64,000 nt of DNA, taken from DATKPA01 sp051955985 (GTDB taxonomy: Bacteria > Planctomycetota > Phycisphaerae > WQYP01). Location: contig JBQCGD010000170.1 of NCBI GenBank assembly GCA_051955985.1, positions 1-64,000 of the forward strand, read 5' to 3'. The first letter of the stretch is position 1. Every line of letters begins with the position of its first letter. This document shows positions 52,327 to 61,515 of this stretch, one piece after another. A program made the translations under genes and the position numbers. The notes under the pieces were generated by a model. It was given only the letters and a program-made list of their open reading frames with translations, ran no database searches and was not told the origin of the DNA.

Positions 52327-54810
52327 TCACTTTCCGATGTGGATGTCGATGCTCGCGGATTTGAGTCCCGGCGCCTCCACGGTGAGGGTGGCTTTCCCGG
52401 CGGATTCCTTCGAACGCAGGATCGCCAGCGCGAGGCCGTGAAACGCCTTGTGCTGGTCGCCCTGGAAGAACTCGTGGTTGATCGGATCGCCGTTATCGAG
52501 GCCCGCGATGTCCGCGGCCCCGGTGAGCGTGAAGTGGAGTTCGTTGTCGGCGTTGGGGCAGATGTGGCCATCCTTGTCCAGGATGCGCGCGGTGATGTAG
52601 GAGAGATCGTCGCCGTCCGCGTGAATTTTGTTGCGGTCGGCCGAGAGTTCGATCCTCGCGGGCGGGCCGGCCGTCACGACTTCATCCGTGGCGATCACTT
52701 TGCCGTCCTTCTTGCCGACGGCCTTCAACGTGCCGGGCTCGTAGGGGACTTTCCACTCGAGGTGCAGCGTGTTGTTGTCCTTCCAGTCGCGCACGCCGAG
52801 CGATTTGCCGTTCAGGAAAAGTTCGACGGAGTCCGCGTTGGTGAAGCACCAGACCGGGATGGCCTTGCCCTCAAAGCCGGGCCAGTTCCAACTCGGCAAA
52901 AGGTGCACGACCGGCTTGTTGGTCCACTGCGATTGGTAGAGGTAGTAGCGGTCCTTGGGGAAGCCGGCGAGATCGACGATGCCGAAGTACGAGGAGCGGG
53001 CCGGCCAGGGATAGGGCGTGGGTTCGCCGATGTAATCGAAGCCCGTCCAGACAAATTCGCCGGCCATCCATGGCGATTTCTTGAGGGCGAGCAGGTCGGC
53101 TTCGGCGGTGTAACCCCAGTGCGGCGCTTCAAGATCGTACGAGGTGCACTGGTACGTCTGTTTCGATTCCTTGTTGATTTCAACTTCGCCCTGGCTGTTG
53201 AGCGTGAGGCCGTATTCCCCGCGCGTGCTGAGCGCGGAGGACGTCTCCGACGCGAACAGGAGGCGCCCCTTGAAGCGCGCGTAGTTGGCCAGCGAGTAGT
53301 TGATGCCCATGATGTCGAGCCCGGAGGCGAAGCCGGACTTCACCGCCGCTTCGGCGCTGTTGCAGGCGGCGGTGACCAGGCGCGTGGGATCTTCCCGATG
53401 GCAGATGGCGGCGAGACGCTTCGGGAGGACGCTGCCGTCGTAGGCCGGTTGCGAAGACGCCTGGCCGTTGCGGTTCCGGCTGCGCGGTGGGCCCTGCTCG
53501 GGGATTTCGTTGCCGATGCTCCAGAGGATGATCGAGGGGTGGTTGCGATCGCGGTGGATCATCGCCGTGAGGTCCTTGTCCGCCCATTCATCGAAGAAGC
53601 GGCCGTATCCGTAGTGCGTTTTCGATCGCTTCCACTCGTCGAAGGCTTCATCCATGACGACGAATCCCATCTCGTCGGCGAGGTCGAGGAATTCCGGATC
53701 CGGCGGGTTGTGCGAGGTGCGAAGCGCGTTGCAGCCCATGTCTTTGAGGATCTGGAGTTCGCGCCGCATGGCTGCCTTGTTAAAGGCGGAGCCCAGGGCG
53801 CCCAGGTCGTGGTGGTTGCAGGTGCCCTGGATCGGAACGTGCTTGCCGTTGAGGAAGAAGCCCCCCTCGGCGGTGAAATCGATCGTGCGCACGCCGAAGC
53901 GGGTCTTCGTGGAATCGACAATTTTTCCGCCGGCGGAAACTTCCGTGACCAGCGTGTAGAGCGTCGGCGTTTCGATTGACCATCGCTTCGGATTCGCGAT
54001 GGAAAGCGAGCACTCGCCCTGTGCCGTTGCGTTGGAAGCGGCACTGGCGGTGGAGGTGGTCCGGGCGACTTCCTTGCCGTCGGCATCGAGGATGCGGCAG
54101 GTGATCGTGCAGTCCGCAGCGGCGGAGGAATCGTTCTGGATCGTCGCCTGCACCGCCACTTTCGCGGCCGCATCGGTCACCTCCGGCGTGGTGACATAAA
54201 TCCCCCAGGGCGCGATATGCACCGGATTCGTGATGTTCAGATAAACATGCCGGTAAATCCCGGCGCCCGAATACCACCGGGAACACGGTTGCTGGACGTT
54301 GGTGTGAACCGCGAGGGTGTTGGGGCCATCAAAATTCAGATCATTCGTGAGGTCAATCTGGAAAGAGGTATAGCCGTAGGGATGGCCTCCGACTTTCTTT
54401 CCATTCAGGTAGACGGTGGAATCCATATAGACCCCGTCAAACTGGATCGCCACGCGGTGGCCCTTTGCGGAGGGCGAGAGGGTAAACGTCTTGCGGTACC
54501 AGGCCGGACCGGCATCGAGGTAGCCGCCGCCTCCGCCTGCAGGGGATTCCGGATCGAAGGGCCCTTCCATCCTGGAGGGATCTTTCGGCGTGCCGCCGTG
54601 GCCCGTGATGGCGTAATCGTGCGGCACGTTGATGGTCTGCCAGGAAGCATCGTTGAAGGAGACGGCGTCCGCGCCCGCGGTGTCGCCCGCATGGAATTTC
54701 CACTGCTTGTCAAACTTGAGAACCTGGCGCGGGTGTCCGGCCGTGCTGCAGGCGCCGAGTGCCATAGAAACGGCCAGGGCTAACAACGGAAGCAGGGGGG
54801 ATTGCGACAT
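52327..54810 (-). CDS. Beta-galactosidase-like GH2 enzyme, lipoprotein
   Basis: 827 residues. A lipoprotein signal ends at LGAC (Cys21). N-terminal jelly-roll (FDKQWKFHAG, PAWYRKTF, FDGVYMDSTVYLNG), an immunoglobulin-like domain, then the GH2 TIM barrel. The acid/base Glu is in SIGNEIPEQG and the nucleophile Glu in FASETSSA; RTSHNPPDPEFLDLADEMG is typical. A C-terminal beta domain follows. It hydrolyses exported or environmental beta-linked galacto-oligosaccharides. AAGGA lies eight bases before the start. Confidence 0.9.
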   Translation of the reverse strand: MSQSPLLPLLALAVSMALGACSTAGHPRQVLKFDKQWKFHAGDTAGADAVSFNDASWQTINVPHDYAITGHGGTPKDPSRMEGPFDPESPAGGGGGYLDAGPAWYRKTFTLSPSAKGHRVAIQFDGVYMDSTVYLNGKKVGGHPYGYTSFQIDLTNDLNFDGPNTLAVHTNVQQPCSRWYSGAGIYRHVYLNITNPVHIAPWGIYVTTPEVTDAAAKVAVQATIQNDSSAAADCTITCRILDADGKEVARTTSTASAASNATAQGECSLSIANPKRWSIETPTLYTLVTEVSAGGKIVDSTKTRFGVRTIDFTAEGGFFLNGKHVPIQGTCNHHDLGALGSAFNKAAMRRELQILKDMGCNALRTSHNPPDPEFLDLADEMGFVVMDEAFDEWKRSKTHYGYGRFFDEWADKDLTAMIHRDRNHPSIILWSIGNEIPEQGPPRSRNRNGQASSQPAYDGSVLPKRLAAICHREDPTRLVTAACNSAEAAVKSGFASGLDIMGINYSLANYARFKGRLLFASETSSALSTRGEYGLTLNSQGEVEINKESKQTYQCTSYDLEAPHWGYTAEADLLALKKSPWMAGEFVWTGFDYIGEPTPYPWPARSSYFGIVDLAGFPKDRYYLYQSQWTNKPVVHLLPSWNWPGFEGKAIPVWCFTNADSVELFLNGKSLGVRDWKDNNTLHLEWKVPYEPGTLKAVGKKDGKVIATDEVVTAGPPARIELSADRNKIHADGDDLSYITARILDKDGHICPNADNELHFTLTGAADIAGLDNGDPINHEFFQGDQHKAFHGLALAILRSKESAGKATLTVEAPGLKSASIDIHIGK

Positions 54811-55063
54811 GACGTTTTTCCTTCGCCAGGGGACCAGATATTGCCCGGAAATGGTGGCAACCGAATGGGCGTTACCGTACCCGATTGTTGGACGTTCGTC
54901 ATCTCCTTTTCACTCGGAGGCCGCGGGATATGGCAAAGCCGTGAAACCGCGAGGAATGTAAGAATGTCAAAAAAAGACGCCGCCATTCTTCCTGCAGCGA
55001 AAAACGCGGCGCAGAGCCTCGCGCCCCAATCCTGGATTCCTCTGGACCGCGCGCAACCGCCGC

Positions 55064-55071
55064 TATACGCT
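55064..55071 (+). promoter_or_regulatory. Candidate -10 box of a leaderless transcript (phosphodiesterase gene)
   Basis: TATACGCT, containing TACGCT (TAnnnT form, 55066-55071), ends six bases before the ATG at 55078, and no Shine-Dalgarno is present. Transcription would start at or next to the ATG. Confidence 0.4.
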
Positions 55072-55077
55072 ACGCCC

Positions 55078-55575
55078 ATGATCGTGGCACTTCTTTCCGA
55101 TACTCACGATAACCCCGTCACCACGCTGGCGGCCATGGCGATTTTCGCGGAGCATCGGCCCGGCGTTTATCTGCACGCGGGAGACCTCGTTTCCCCCGAG
55201 ATGCTGGTGCATTTTCAGGGCCTGCCGTTCCACTTCGTTTTCGGAAACAATGAATACGATCACGCCTCCCTGCGATCGCGCGCCAAATCCCTCAACCTCG
55301 ACTGCCGCGGAAATGTCGCGGAATTCACCTTCGACGGCAAGCGCCTCGTCATGCTCCACGGCCACGAGCATGGCTTGATGCAGAAGCTGATCGCCGACGG
55401 ATCCTACGACTACCTCATTCACGGCCACACGCACGTGCGCCGCGATGAGCGCGTCGGTCGGACACGCATCATCAACCCCGGCGCCCTGCAGCGGGCACGC
55501 ACCAAATCGGTGGCCTTGCTCGACACCGCCACCGACGCATTGACCTTCCTCCCCGTGCTTCCATCCCCTCCCTGA
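55078..55575 (+). CDS. YfcE/MJ0936-type metallophosphoesterase
   Basis: 165 residues from ATG 55078. Metal motifs in order: LSDTHDN, HAGDLVS, GNNEYD, LHGHEHG and HGHTHVRRD, all intact. It acts as a cytosolic phosphodiesterase with unknown natural substrate. The ribosome site is lacking and a TATA-like box is just upstream, suggesting leaderless expression. The frame continues upstream, but that part is not protein-like. Confidence 0.88.
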   Translation: MIVALLSDTHDNPVTTLAAMAIFAEHRPGVYLHAGDLVSPEMLVHFQGLPFHFVFGNNEYDHASLRSRAKSLNLDCRGNVAEFTFDGKRLVMLHGHEHGLMQKLIADGSYDYLIHGHTHVRRDERVGRTRIINPGALQRARTKSVALLDTATDALTFLPVLPSPP

Positions 55576-55581
55576 ACCCAC

Positions 55582-57735
55582 TCAATCACGGCCCCACTTC
55601 GACGGCTTCGGCCCCATGTCGAATTCCAGCGTCCCCCCGTTCGCAATATCGCCGTGACGGATCCACGGATGTTCCAGCGGTTTCCCATTGAGCGCGGCCG
55701 ACTGGACATAAATATTCCCCGGACCGGCGTTGTGCCCGATGACAGTGAACGTCCTCCCGCCTGCAAGATGAAACGTGATCTTCGGAACCCGCGGCCCGTG
55801 CAGATAATAGATGTCCTGCCCCGCAATCGGGTAAAAACCGCTGACCGTGAAAATATAGAGCGATGACATCGCGCCGTTGTCCTCATCCCCGGGATAGCCG
55901 GCGTCGGTATATAGTTGTTTCAGCTTGTCGATCCACTCGGAGGCGAGGTCCGGTCGGCCGTTGGCGCTGAACCACCAGAGCGTGTCGAACGACGGCTCGT
56001 TGGTGAAGTCGATCAACTTGTTGTTCAGCGCGAATTGAAGCCGCTCGATGAACTTGTCACGGCCCCCCATACTGGCCGTCATGCCCGCAACATCGCCCGG
56101 AATGAAATACGAATAAACCCAGCACGTCCCTTCGTAGAAATCCTTGTTGTACCCCTCGCGCGGCGGCGTGGCATTGAACCTCCCGTCCTGCTTGCGGCCC
56201 CGGATGAACCCCGAAAACCCGCCGTCGGTTGCGGAATCATCCCACACGTTCTTCCAGTTGCTCGAACGGGCGGCGTAGCGGGCGTAATCGTCCATCCGGC
56301 CCAGCCCCTTGGCCACCTGCGCAACGCAGAAGTCGGCATACGCGAAGGCAAGCGTGCTGCTCCCCGGCTTCAGCCGCCAGTCGTAATCGTGCTGGCGATC
56401 CGCCGCAACATACCCTTTTTCCCGGTAATCGGGCGTGCGGCCGTGCTCGGCGTGCTCCTTCAGCATCGCGTACGCCTTCTCCCAATCAATGCCGGGCACC
56501 TGCTTCACAAAAGCATCCGCTACGACGCAATCCGCTTCATCGCCCCCCTGCCCGGTCTTCATTTCCTTCCCTTGCGTGAACGCGGTGGCGACCTGCCCGT
56601 CGTGCGCCTGCCGGTCGAGGAAAGCGTTGATGTTGTCGCGCACCACATCGGGCCGGATGATGGCCAGCAGCGGGAACTCCGTCCGCCACGAATCCCAAAG
56701 CGTGTAGTAGTCATCCCAGAACGGCGCATCCGATTTCCAATTCGGATTGTCCCCCGTGCGATCGCGCGGCTGCACCAGGGTGTGATACAGCGCCGCGTAA
56801 AACTTGCGGTTTTCCTCAGCGGACGCGCCCTCAATAGTGACGGCCGACAACGCCTTCGCCCACGATTCCTCCGCCGCACGATGAACCGCCGCAAAATCCC
56901 ACCCCGGTATCTCGGTGTTCAGATACTCCTTTGCTTTTGCAACGGAAGTGAAGCTCACCGCAATCTTGAAATAAGCGGCTTCATTCGCCTGCGTCGTCAT
57001 CTGCGCAGCCACGCCGAGCGGGGCACGCTCTGCGGTGGCCGTGGAGGAATCGCCCGCCGGCCAGGTGGTGAATGTCGCATCCCGCCTGCTGATTTGCGCT
57101 GCGAAATAGAGCGTGTACGGCGCCGGATTCCAGTTCCCCCGGTACGTCCCGCCGCCGGTGATCAGGTGCGAAGCCGGATCAATCGTGACGGATCCCCGGT
57201 CCATCATGATCGGCTTGCTCCCCTCCGGGCCGGGATTATCAAGCTTTCGCGCAATATCCAGCGTGATCGTCGCATGATCCGAAGCGGGAAACACAAACTT
57301 GTAAATCGCCGCATGCGCCGTGGGCGTCACTTCACAATGAATGTGGTCCCGGGTGAGATCGACCGAATAAAGCCCCGCGCCGGCATGCACGTTCGTGTAC
57401 GGCGACGCGTGGGCCGCCTCTCCGGTCTGCATCGTCAGTTGCGGCATCACCAGAAAATTGCCGTAGGACTTCACCCCGCCCGACCCCTGCACATGCAGTT
57501 GCGAGAAGCCCGTGATCCCGCCGTTCGGCTTCGCGGGATCGTCCTTCAGAAAGCCGCCATTACCCGGGATCAGCGTGTCCGGCGACGGGTGGATCGAGCC
57601 GAACGGCACGCACGGTCCCGGAATGCACGAGCCGGCCCCGCGCACCCCGATGGTGAGGTCGACATCATCCACGGGCGCCGCCGTCGCAGCGGCGGAAAAC
57701 GTAACAATCAGCAGGGCAGCCATAAGCGAGCGCAT
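55582..57735 (-). CDS. GH92 family glycosidase (alpha-mannosidase type), secreted
   Basis: 717 residues from ATG 57735 (GGAGG eight bases upstream). Signal peptide (RSLMAALLIVTFSAAATAA). An N-terminal beta-sandwich with GSCIPGPCVPFGSIHPSPDT, then an (alpha/alpha)6 barrel: RDRTGDNPNW, WDSWRTEFPLLAI, and GDEDNGAMSSLYIF with the calcium and acid residues. It cleaves alpha-mannosides with Ca2+. It is convergent with the phosphodiesterase gene. Confidence 0.9.
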   Translation of the reverse strand: MRSLMAALLIVTFSAAATAAPVDDVDLTIGVRGAGSCIPGPCVPFGSIHPSPDTLIPGNGGFLKDDPAKPNGGITGFSQLHVQGSGGVKSYGNFLVMPQLTMQTGEAAHASPYTNVHAGAGLYSVDLTRDHIHCEVTPTAHAAIYKFVFPASDHATITLDIARKLDNPGPEGSKPIMMDRGSVTIDPASHLITGGGTYRGNWNPAPYTLYFAAQISRRDATFTTWPAGDSSTATAERAPLGVAAQMTTQANEAAYFKIAVSFTSVAKAKEYLNTEIPGWDFAAVHRAAEESWAKALSAVTIEGASAEENRKFYAALYHTLVQPRDRTGDNPNWKSDAPFWDDYYTLWDSWRTEFPLLAIIRPDVVRDNINAFLDRQAHDGQVATAFTQGKEMKTGQGGDEADCVVADAFVKQVPGIDWEKAYAMLKEHAEHGRTPDYREKGYVAADRQHDYDWRLKPGSSTLAFAYADFCVAQVAKGLGRMDDYARYAARSSNWKNVWDDSATDGGFSGFIRGRKQDGRFNATPPREGYNKDFYEGTCWVYSYFIPGDVAGMTASMGGRDKFIERLQFALNNKLIDFTNEPSFDTLWWFSANGRPDLASEWIDKLKQLYTDAGYPGDEDNGAMSSLYIFTVSGFYPIAGQDIYYLHGPRVPKITFHLAGGRTFTVIGHNAGPGNIYVQSAALNGKPLEHPWIRHGDIANGGTLEFDMGPKPSKWGRD

Positions 57736-57799
57736 CAAAATTCCTCCACAATGCCCCGAGCCTACCCGGAACTGCGTGTGTATACATCTGCGACACGGC

Positions 57800-57805
57800 T
57801 ATAAT
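57800..57805 (+). promoter_or_regulatory. -10 box TATAAT of leaderless pgeF
   Basis: Exact consensus TATAAT ends six bases before the ATG at 57812, which would place the transcription start on the ATG itself. No Shine-Dalgarno fits in the gap. The -35 is weak. Confidence 0.65.
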
Positions 57806-57811
57806 CCCGGA

Positions 57812-58657
57812 ATGCTGCAGCGCACCACCCATCCCAACGGCGTCGTCACCTGGCAATCGCCCTTGCTTTCGGAGCGCGGCGTCGTCCACGCCTTCTCCAC
57901 CCGCATCGGCGGCGTCTCGCTGACGCCGTTCGATTCGCTCAACCTCGGCAACCCCTCTGGCTGCGAAATTCAGGACGCCAACCCCCTCCTCGAAGAAAAC
58001 TACCGCCGCCTCATGACCGCCATCGGCGCCTCGCACATGCTCCGCGCCTGGGTCAAGCAGGTGCACGGTCGCTCCGTCGAACTCCTCGAGCGCGAGCCGG
58101 AAAACGAATACGGCGAAACGCTGGAAGCGGAAGTGCGCGACCGTTTCTCCGGCCAGATCTCCGCCGACGCCATCGTCACCTCCGTCCCCGATGTCCTCCT
58201 CACCATCCGCATCGCCGATTGCGTCCCGGTGCTCATCGCTTCCGCCGATGGCAAAGTGGTGGCGGCTATCCATGCCGGGTGGCGCGGCGTCGTGGGCAAT
58301 GTGGTGGAGAAGGCGATTCGCGGCATGCGCGAGGCCGGCGCCCCCGCGGAAGCAATGGCCGCCGCCATCGGCCCGTGCATTTCGACGGAGCATTTCGAAG
58401 TCGGCCCGGAAGTCGCCGAAGAATTCACCCGGCAGGGGCTCGGCGACGCCGTGCACCCGGTCCCGGGGAAAAACCCGCACATTGATCTCCAGCGCGCCGT
58501 GCGGATGCAACTCGACCACGCCGGCGTGAACCATGTGGATGGCAATGGCCTCTGCACTTTCCGCGATGCGACGGATTTTTACTCCCACCGCCGCGAAAAT
58601 GGCGTCACCGGCCGCATGGCCGCCGTCATCAGCACCGCAGGCCCCGACCGCACCTGA
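57812..58657 (+). CDS. pgeF: Peptidoglycan editing factor PgeF / multicopper polyphenol-oxidase-like
   Basis: 281 residues from ATG 57812. The family signatures FSTRIGGVS, VHGRSVELLE, IADCVPVLIA, AIHAGWRGVVGNV and GPCISTEHFEVG (with metal/Cys ligands) are all present. Such proteins remove wrongly incorporated L-Ser-containing precursors from peptidoglycan or act as purine-nucleoside phosphorylases/adenosine deaminases. Whether the host has ordinary peptidoglycan is not known. Leaderless promoter just before the ATG. Confidence 0.9.
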   Translation: MLQRTTHPNGVVTWQSPLLSERGVVHAFSTRIGGVSLTPFDSLNLGNPSGCEIQDANPLLEENYRRLMTAIGASHMLRAWVKQVHGRSVELLEREPENEYGETLEAEVRDRFSGQISADAIVTSVPDVLLTIRIADCVPVLIASADGKVVAAIHAGWRGVVGNVVEKAIRGMREAGAPAEAMAAAIGPCISTEHFEVGPEVAEEFTRQGLGDAVHPVPGKNPHIDLQRAVRMQLDHAGVNHVDGNGLCTFRDATDFYSHRRENGVTGRMAAVISTAGPDRT

Positions 58658-58704
58658 CCGGCAAATCGCCGCGGCCGCGTTTCCGCTTCCACCCCGTCCC
58701 CGGC

Positions 58705-58710
58705 TATAAT
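58705..58710 (+). promoter_or_regulatory. -10 box TATAAT of a leaderless hypothetical gene
   Basis: Exact TATAAT ends seven bases before ATG 58718. The bases between (GCTCCCC) hold no Shine-Dalgarno. Same layout as pgeF. Confidence 0.65.
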
Positions 58711-58717
58711 GCTCCCC

Positions 58718-59272
58718 ATGAAACACCTTAAATTTCAGGAAATGGTTGACTCCAAGCGGGCCGTCACACTCACGCCCAAGTACCCGCCCTACGACACCAG
58801 CATGGGATTCCCCCTCGGCGTCTCCGAGGAAATGCTCCTGCTGCACGAAATCGTCGAGTTCCATCTCGCCGGCTACGCCATCATGCCGATCTACGAAATC
58901 CGCGCGGTCCGCTCCAAAAAATCCGAACGCATGGTCGAAAAAATATTCGAAACCGAAGGGCTCATGAAAAAGGTCGGCATCGCCGACATGCCCCCCCTCA
59001 ACGACTGGCCCGACCTCTTCCAGTTCTTTAAACGCGCCGGAAAACTCATCCAGGTCGAATTCTTCGAAACCGCCGACCCCGGCTTCTCCGATGAAGCCTT
59101 CGCCGTCGGCAAAATCACCGGCCTCTCCGCACGCTCCGTGGCCATCCTCAACTTCGATACCTCCGGCCAGTGGGATTCCGAAGCCACCGTCGTCGCCTAC
59201 GACAACATCAAACGCGTCCGCTGGGACACGGAGTACATCAACATCTTCTCGAAGTACCTGCCGAAGCCCTGA
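58718..59272 (+). CDS. Hypothetical protein (184 aa)
   Basis: 184 residues. I use ATG 58718; ATG 58709 overlaps the -10 box. The protein is soluble, with YAIMPIYEIRAVRSKKSERMV in the middle and a later alternation of strands (VAILNFDTSGQWDSEATVV). No family recognised. Expressed without a leader, like its upstream neighbour. Confidence 0.7.
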   Translation: MKHLKFQEMVDSKRAVTLTPKYPPYDTSMGFPLGVSEEMLLLHEIVEFHLAGYAIMPIYEIRAVRSKKSERMVEKIFETEGLMKKVGIADMPPLNDWPDLFQFFKRAGKLIQVEFFETADPGFSDEAFAVGKITGLSARSVAILNFDTSGQWDSEATVVAYDNIKRVRWDTEYINIFSKYLPKP

Positions 59273-59325
59273 CCGCGCCACAGGAATCCCCGTGCGGCAG
59301 CAATCTGAGGAGTGGCGGATCCCGG

Positions 59326-59517
59326 TCAGTTGATCCGGTGGAACACCATCTCCTGTTCGTCGTGCATCACCAGCCGCTCCCCATCCAAATCGACGTGATG
59401 CGTCTCGGAGACCGTCTCCGGTCTCCCGTCCTGCATCGCCATCTCCAAATCCCCACCCTCGATCTTCCACGTCCCCTCGTGAGACTCCAGACCGATGGAC
59501 GCCACTTCGCAAACCAT
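59326..59517 (-). CDS. Small hypothetical protein (63 aa)
   Basis: Acidic, beta-like pattern (TWKIEGGDLEMAMQDGRPE) that recalls lipocalin-like domains, so it may be a domain fragment. No Shine-Dalgarno; TAGTCT lies nine bases before the ATG, so a leaderless start is conceivable. Low certainty. Confidence 0.35.
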   Translation of the reverse strand: MVCEVASIGLESHEGTWKIEGGDLEMAMQDGRPETVSETHHVDLDGERLVMHDEQEMVFHRIN

Positions 59518-59593
59518 GGTGGTCAGAGACTAATCCCGCTTCCTAGCACGAGCGATACGCCCGCATTGGATCGCCATGCTTCTTCCGCTGGCA

Positions 59594-61345
59594 TCACCTG
59601 ATCTTGAAAACGGCGCAGAATTTCAGCGGCATTTTCGCAGGACACGTGATCGCGAGCGTCTCCGGCGTCTGCTTCCATTCCAACTTTTCCGCAGAACCCA
59701 GAAGGGTGACCGAGTGGATCGCATTCTCCAGAAGCCCCGCCTCTGTGCCGAACGAGCGGATGGAAACCGTTTCCCCCGCCTGCGGAACCGTCATGCAGAA
59801 CGCATAAACGCTTCCATCTTTCCCCCGGGTGAACCGGAAATCGCTCGTCGAAAACGCGAACTCCGCCTGTCGTCTGCCGAGTTGGCCCGCCGGCAGCGAG
59901 CGGATGCGGTGCCCAGCCCCCTCGCCCAGCACCTTCCACGCACTGCTCCCGTAAATCCCTTCGCCGTTGACCGCAAGCCAGTCGCCCGTTTCCTTCAGCA
60001 TCGCCGTGCACGCGTCATCGATCGAGCCGTCCGGCTTGATCGGAATGTTCACCATGTAGTTGCCGTCGCGCGAAACATATTCCAGCAGGCAGCGGATCAC
60101 CGAACCCGCATCGTAAGTAAATCCCGGCGCATAGAACCAGTCGCCGACAGCGTTCTCGCCAATCCACGGCTGATCCGTCTTGATGCGATTGGGAAACGAC
60201 GCCTCCGCAGTCGACACAATGCCGTTGCACGGACCGTGGAACTTCGTGATGTTGAACACGTCCACTTTGCCATGCTTCTGCAGCGCGCGGTTGAAGAACG
60301 ACGCGATCACGCGCTGGTCGGCATCCGACTTTGCGCCCGTCCCGGATTTGTCGCCGGAAAACGGCTGCGTCGAATTCCCATCCGTGTAGAAGAAGTCCGG
60401 GTCGTATTTTTCGATCACGTCCAGAATGCGAAGCGCCCACTGGTTCATATACCACCGCGCATACGCCTGGTGGTTGATGAAGATTCCCTGCGGGAGATTC
60501 CATTTCATCGTGTCCATCCCCTGGTACTCCCGCAGGTCCACCGTGTAGAGCAGCCGCGGGTCGTAACCTTCCCACCATTTCCCGACGCCGTCCGCAAGCG
60601 TGAGGCGGGCCGCGTCATAGGGAATGCCGGCGTTCGGCCCGCTCTTGTCCGCGCCAAACGCCGTCTGGAACCACCACCACGTGTACTCGTGGTGAAACGC
60701 CACGCCGAAGTGCATGTGGGCGCTCTTCGCCGCTTTGGCCCATTCCCCCAGAATGTCGCGATGAGGGCCGATGTTCACCGAGTTCCACGGGTTGTACCGG
60801 GAATTCCAGTTGTCGAAGTTGTCGTGGTGCACGCCCTGGATCAGCAGGAATCGCGCGCCCGCGTCGTGATAGAGGCTGACGAGTTTTGCCGGATCGAGCG
60901 CCTTCGGATTCCACGCGTGCAGCACGTCGATGTAACCGGTCTTTGACGGCGGACCGAAGTCACGTTCGTGATTCTTGTAGGCTCTCTCGCCGGGGATGTA
61001 GAGTCGCCGCGCATACCAGTCGCCGCTCCCCCCGGCCGATTGCGGGCCGAAGTGAACCCAGATCCCGAACTTCGCGTCGCGCAGCCACTCCGGCTCGCCG
61101 TGGTAGTTGGCATTGATCGAGTCCCACGTCGGCTGGAACGGCCCGGCGGCCATCGGAAAATCCATTTTGATTTCCGGGAAGTCCTTCGGATTCCCCATCG
61201 CAACCGAGCCGGGAGGCTTCGGCGCAGGCACCGCCGGAATCGGTGGAAGCTTGTCCGGAAGCACCTGCGCGCCGACAGGCATGGTCAGCGCGAACAGGCA
61301 GAGAGCGGTATGGAGCCGGCAGGTTCGCCGTGGCAAAGCGTTCAT
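59594..61345 (-). CDS. GH29 alpha-L-fucosidase, secreted
   Basis: 583 residues from ATG 61345 (GAGGA six bases upstream). Signal peptide (LHTALCLFALTMPVGA). GH29 barrel: FGIWVHFGPQ, HHDNFDNWNS, nucleophile Asp in PDFFYTDGNS. A C-terminal beta domain of about 100 residues. Releases alpha-L-fucose from glycans. Confidence 0.88.
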   Translation of the reverse strand: MNALPRRTCRLHTALCLFALTMPVGAQVLPDKLPPIPAVPAPKPPGSVAMGNPKDFPEIKMDFPMAAGPFQPTWDSINANYHGEPEWLRDAKFGIWVHFGPQSAGGSGDWYARRLYIPGERAYKNHERDFGPPSKTGYIDVLHAWNPKALDPAKLVSLYHDAGARFLLIQGVHHDNFDNWNSRYNPWNSVNIGPHRDILGEWAKAAKSAHMHFGVAFHHEYTWWWFQTAFGADKSGPNAGIPYDAARLTLADGVGKWWEGYDPRLLYTVDLREYQGMDTMKWNLPQGIFINHQAYARWYMNQWALRILDVIEKYDPDFFYTDGNSTQPFSGDKSGTGAKSDADQRVIASFFNRALQKHGKVDVFNITKFHGPCNGIVSTAEASFPNRIKTDQPWIGENAVGDWFYAPGFTYDAGSVIRCLLEYVSRDGNYMVNIPIKPDGSIDDACTAMLKETGDWLAVNGEGIYGSSAWKVLGEGAGHRIRSLPAGQLGRRQAEFAFSTSDFRFTRGKDGSVYAFCMTVPQAGETVSIRSFGTEAGLLENAIHSVTLLGSAEKLEWKQTPETLAITCPAKMPLKFCAVFKIR

Positions 61346-61426
61346 CAGGCATCCTCGGGTCAGTGAGTTCGCTGCCATCGTAACGGATCGGCACACGATG
61401 CAAAGCCTCCGGCCACCAAAGTAAAT

Positions 61427-61466
61427 GTCAAAAAAAGAAGAAGGGCGGTCCGAGCGGACCGCCCTT
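61427..61466 (-). terminator. Strong terminator after fba
   Basis: AAGGGCGGTCCG (61441-61452) pairs perfectly with its complement (61455-61466) across a two-base loop. On the - strand it is followed by a CTTCTTTTTTT tract. It separates fba from the downstream fucosidase. Confidence 0.85.
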
Positions 61467-61515
61467 CGTAGCGCTGCATGCAAATTCCAGCGAGCCTCTC
61501 GCCGGTCCTGCTAGT

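Noticed and set aside
52225..53979. Long + strand frame opposite GH2
   Set aside because: The opposite strand encodes a full GH2 enzyme with catalytic residues; the + strand product has no recognisable features.
55915..57804. Long + strand frame opposite GH92
   Set aside because: Arg-rich antisense product; the - strand gene is clear.
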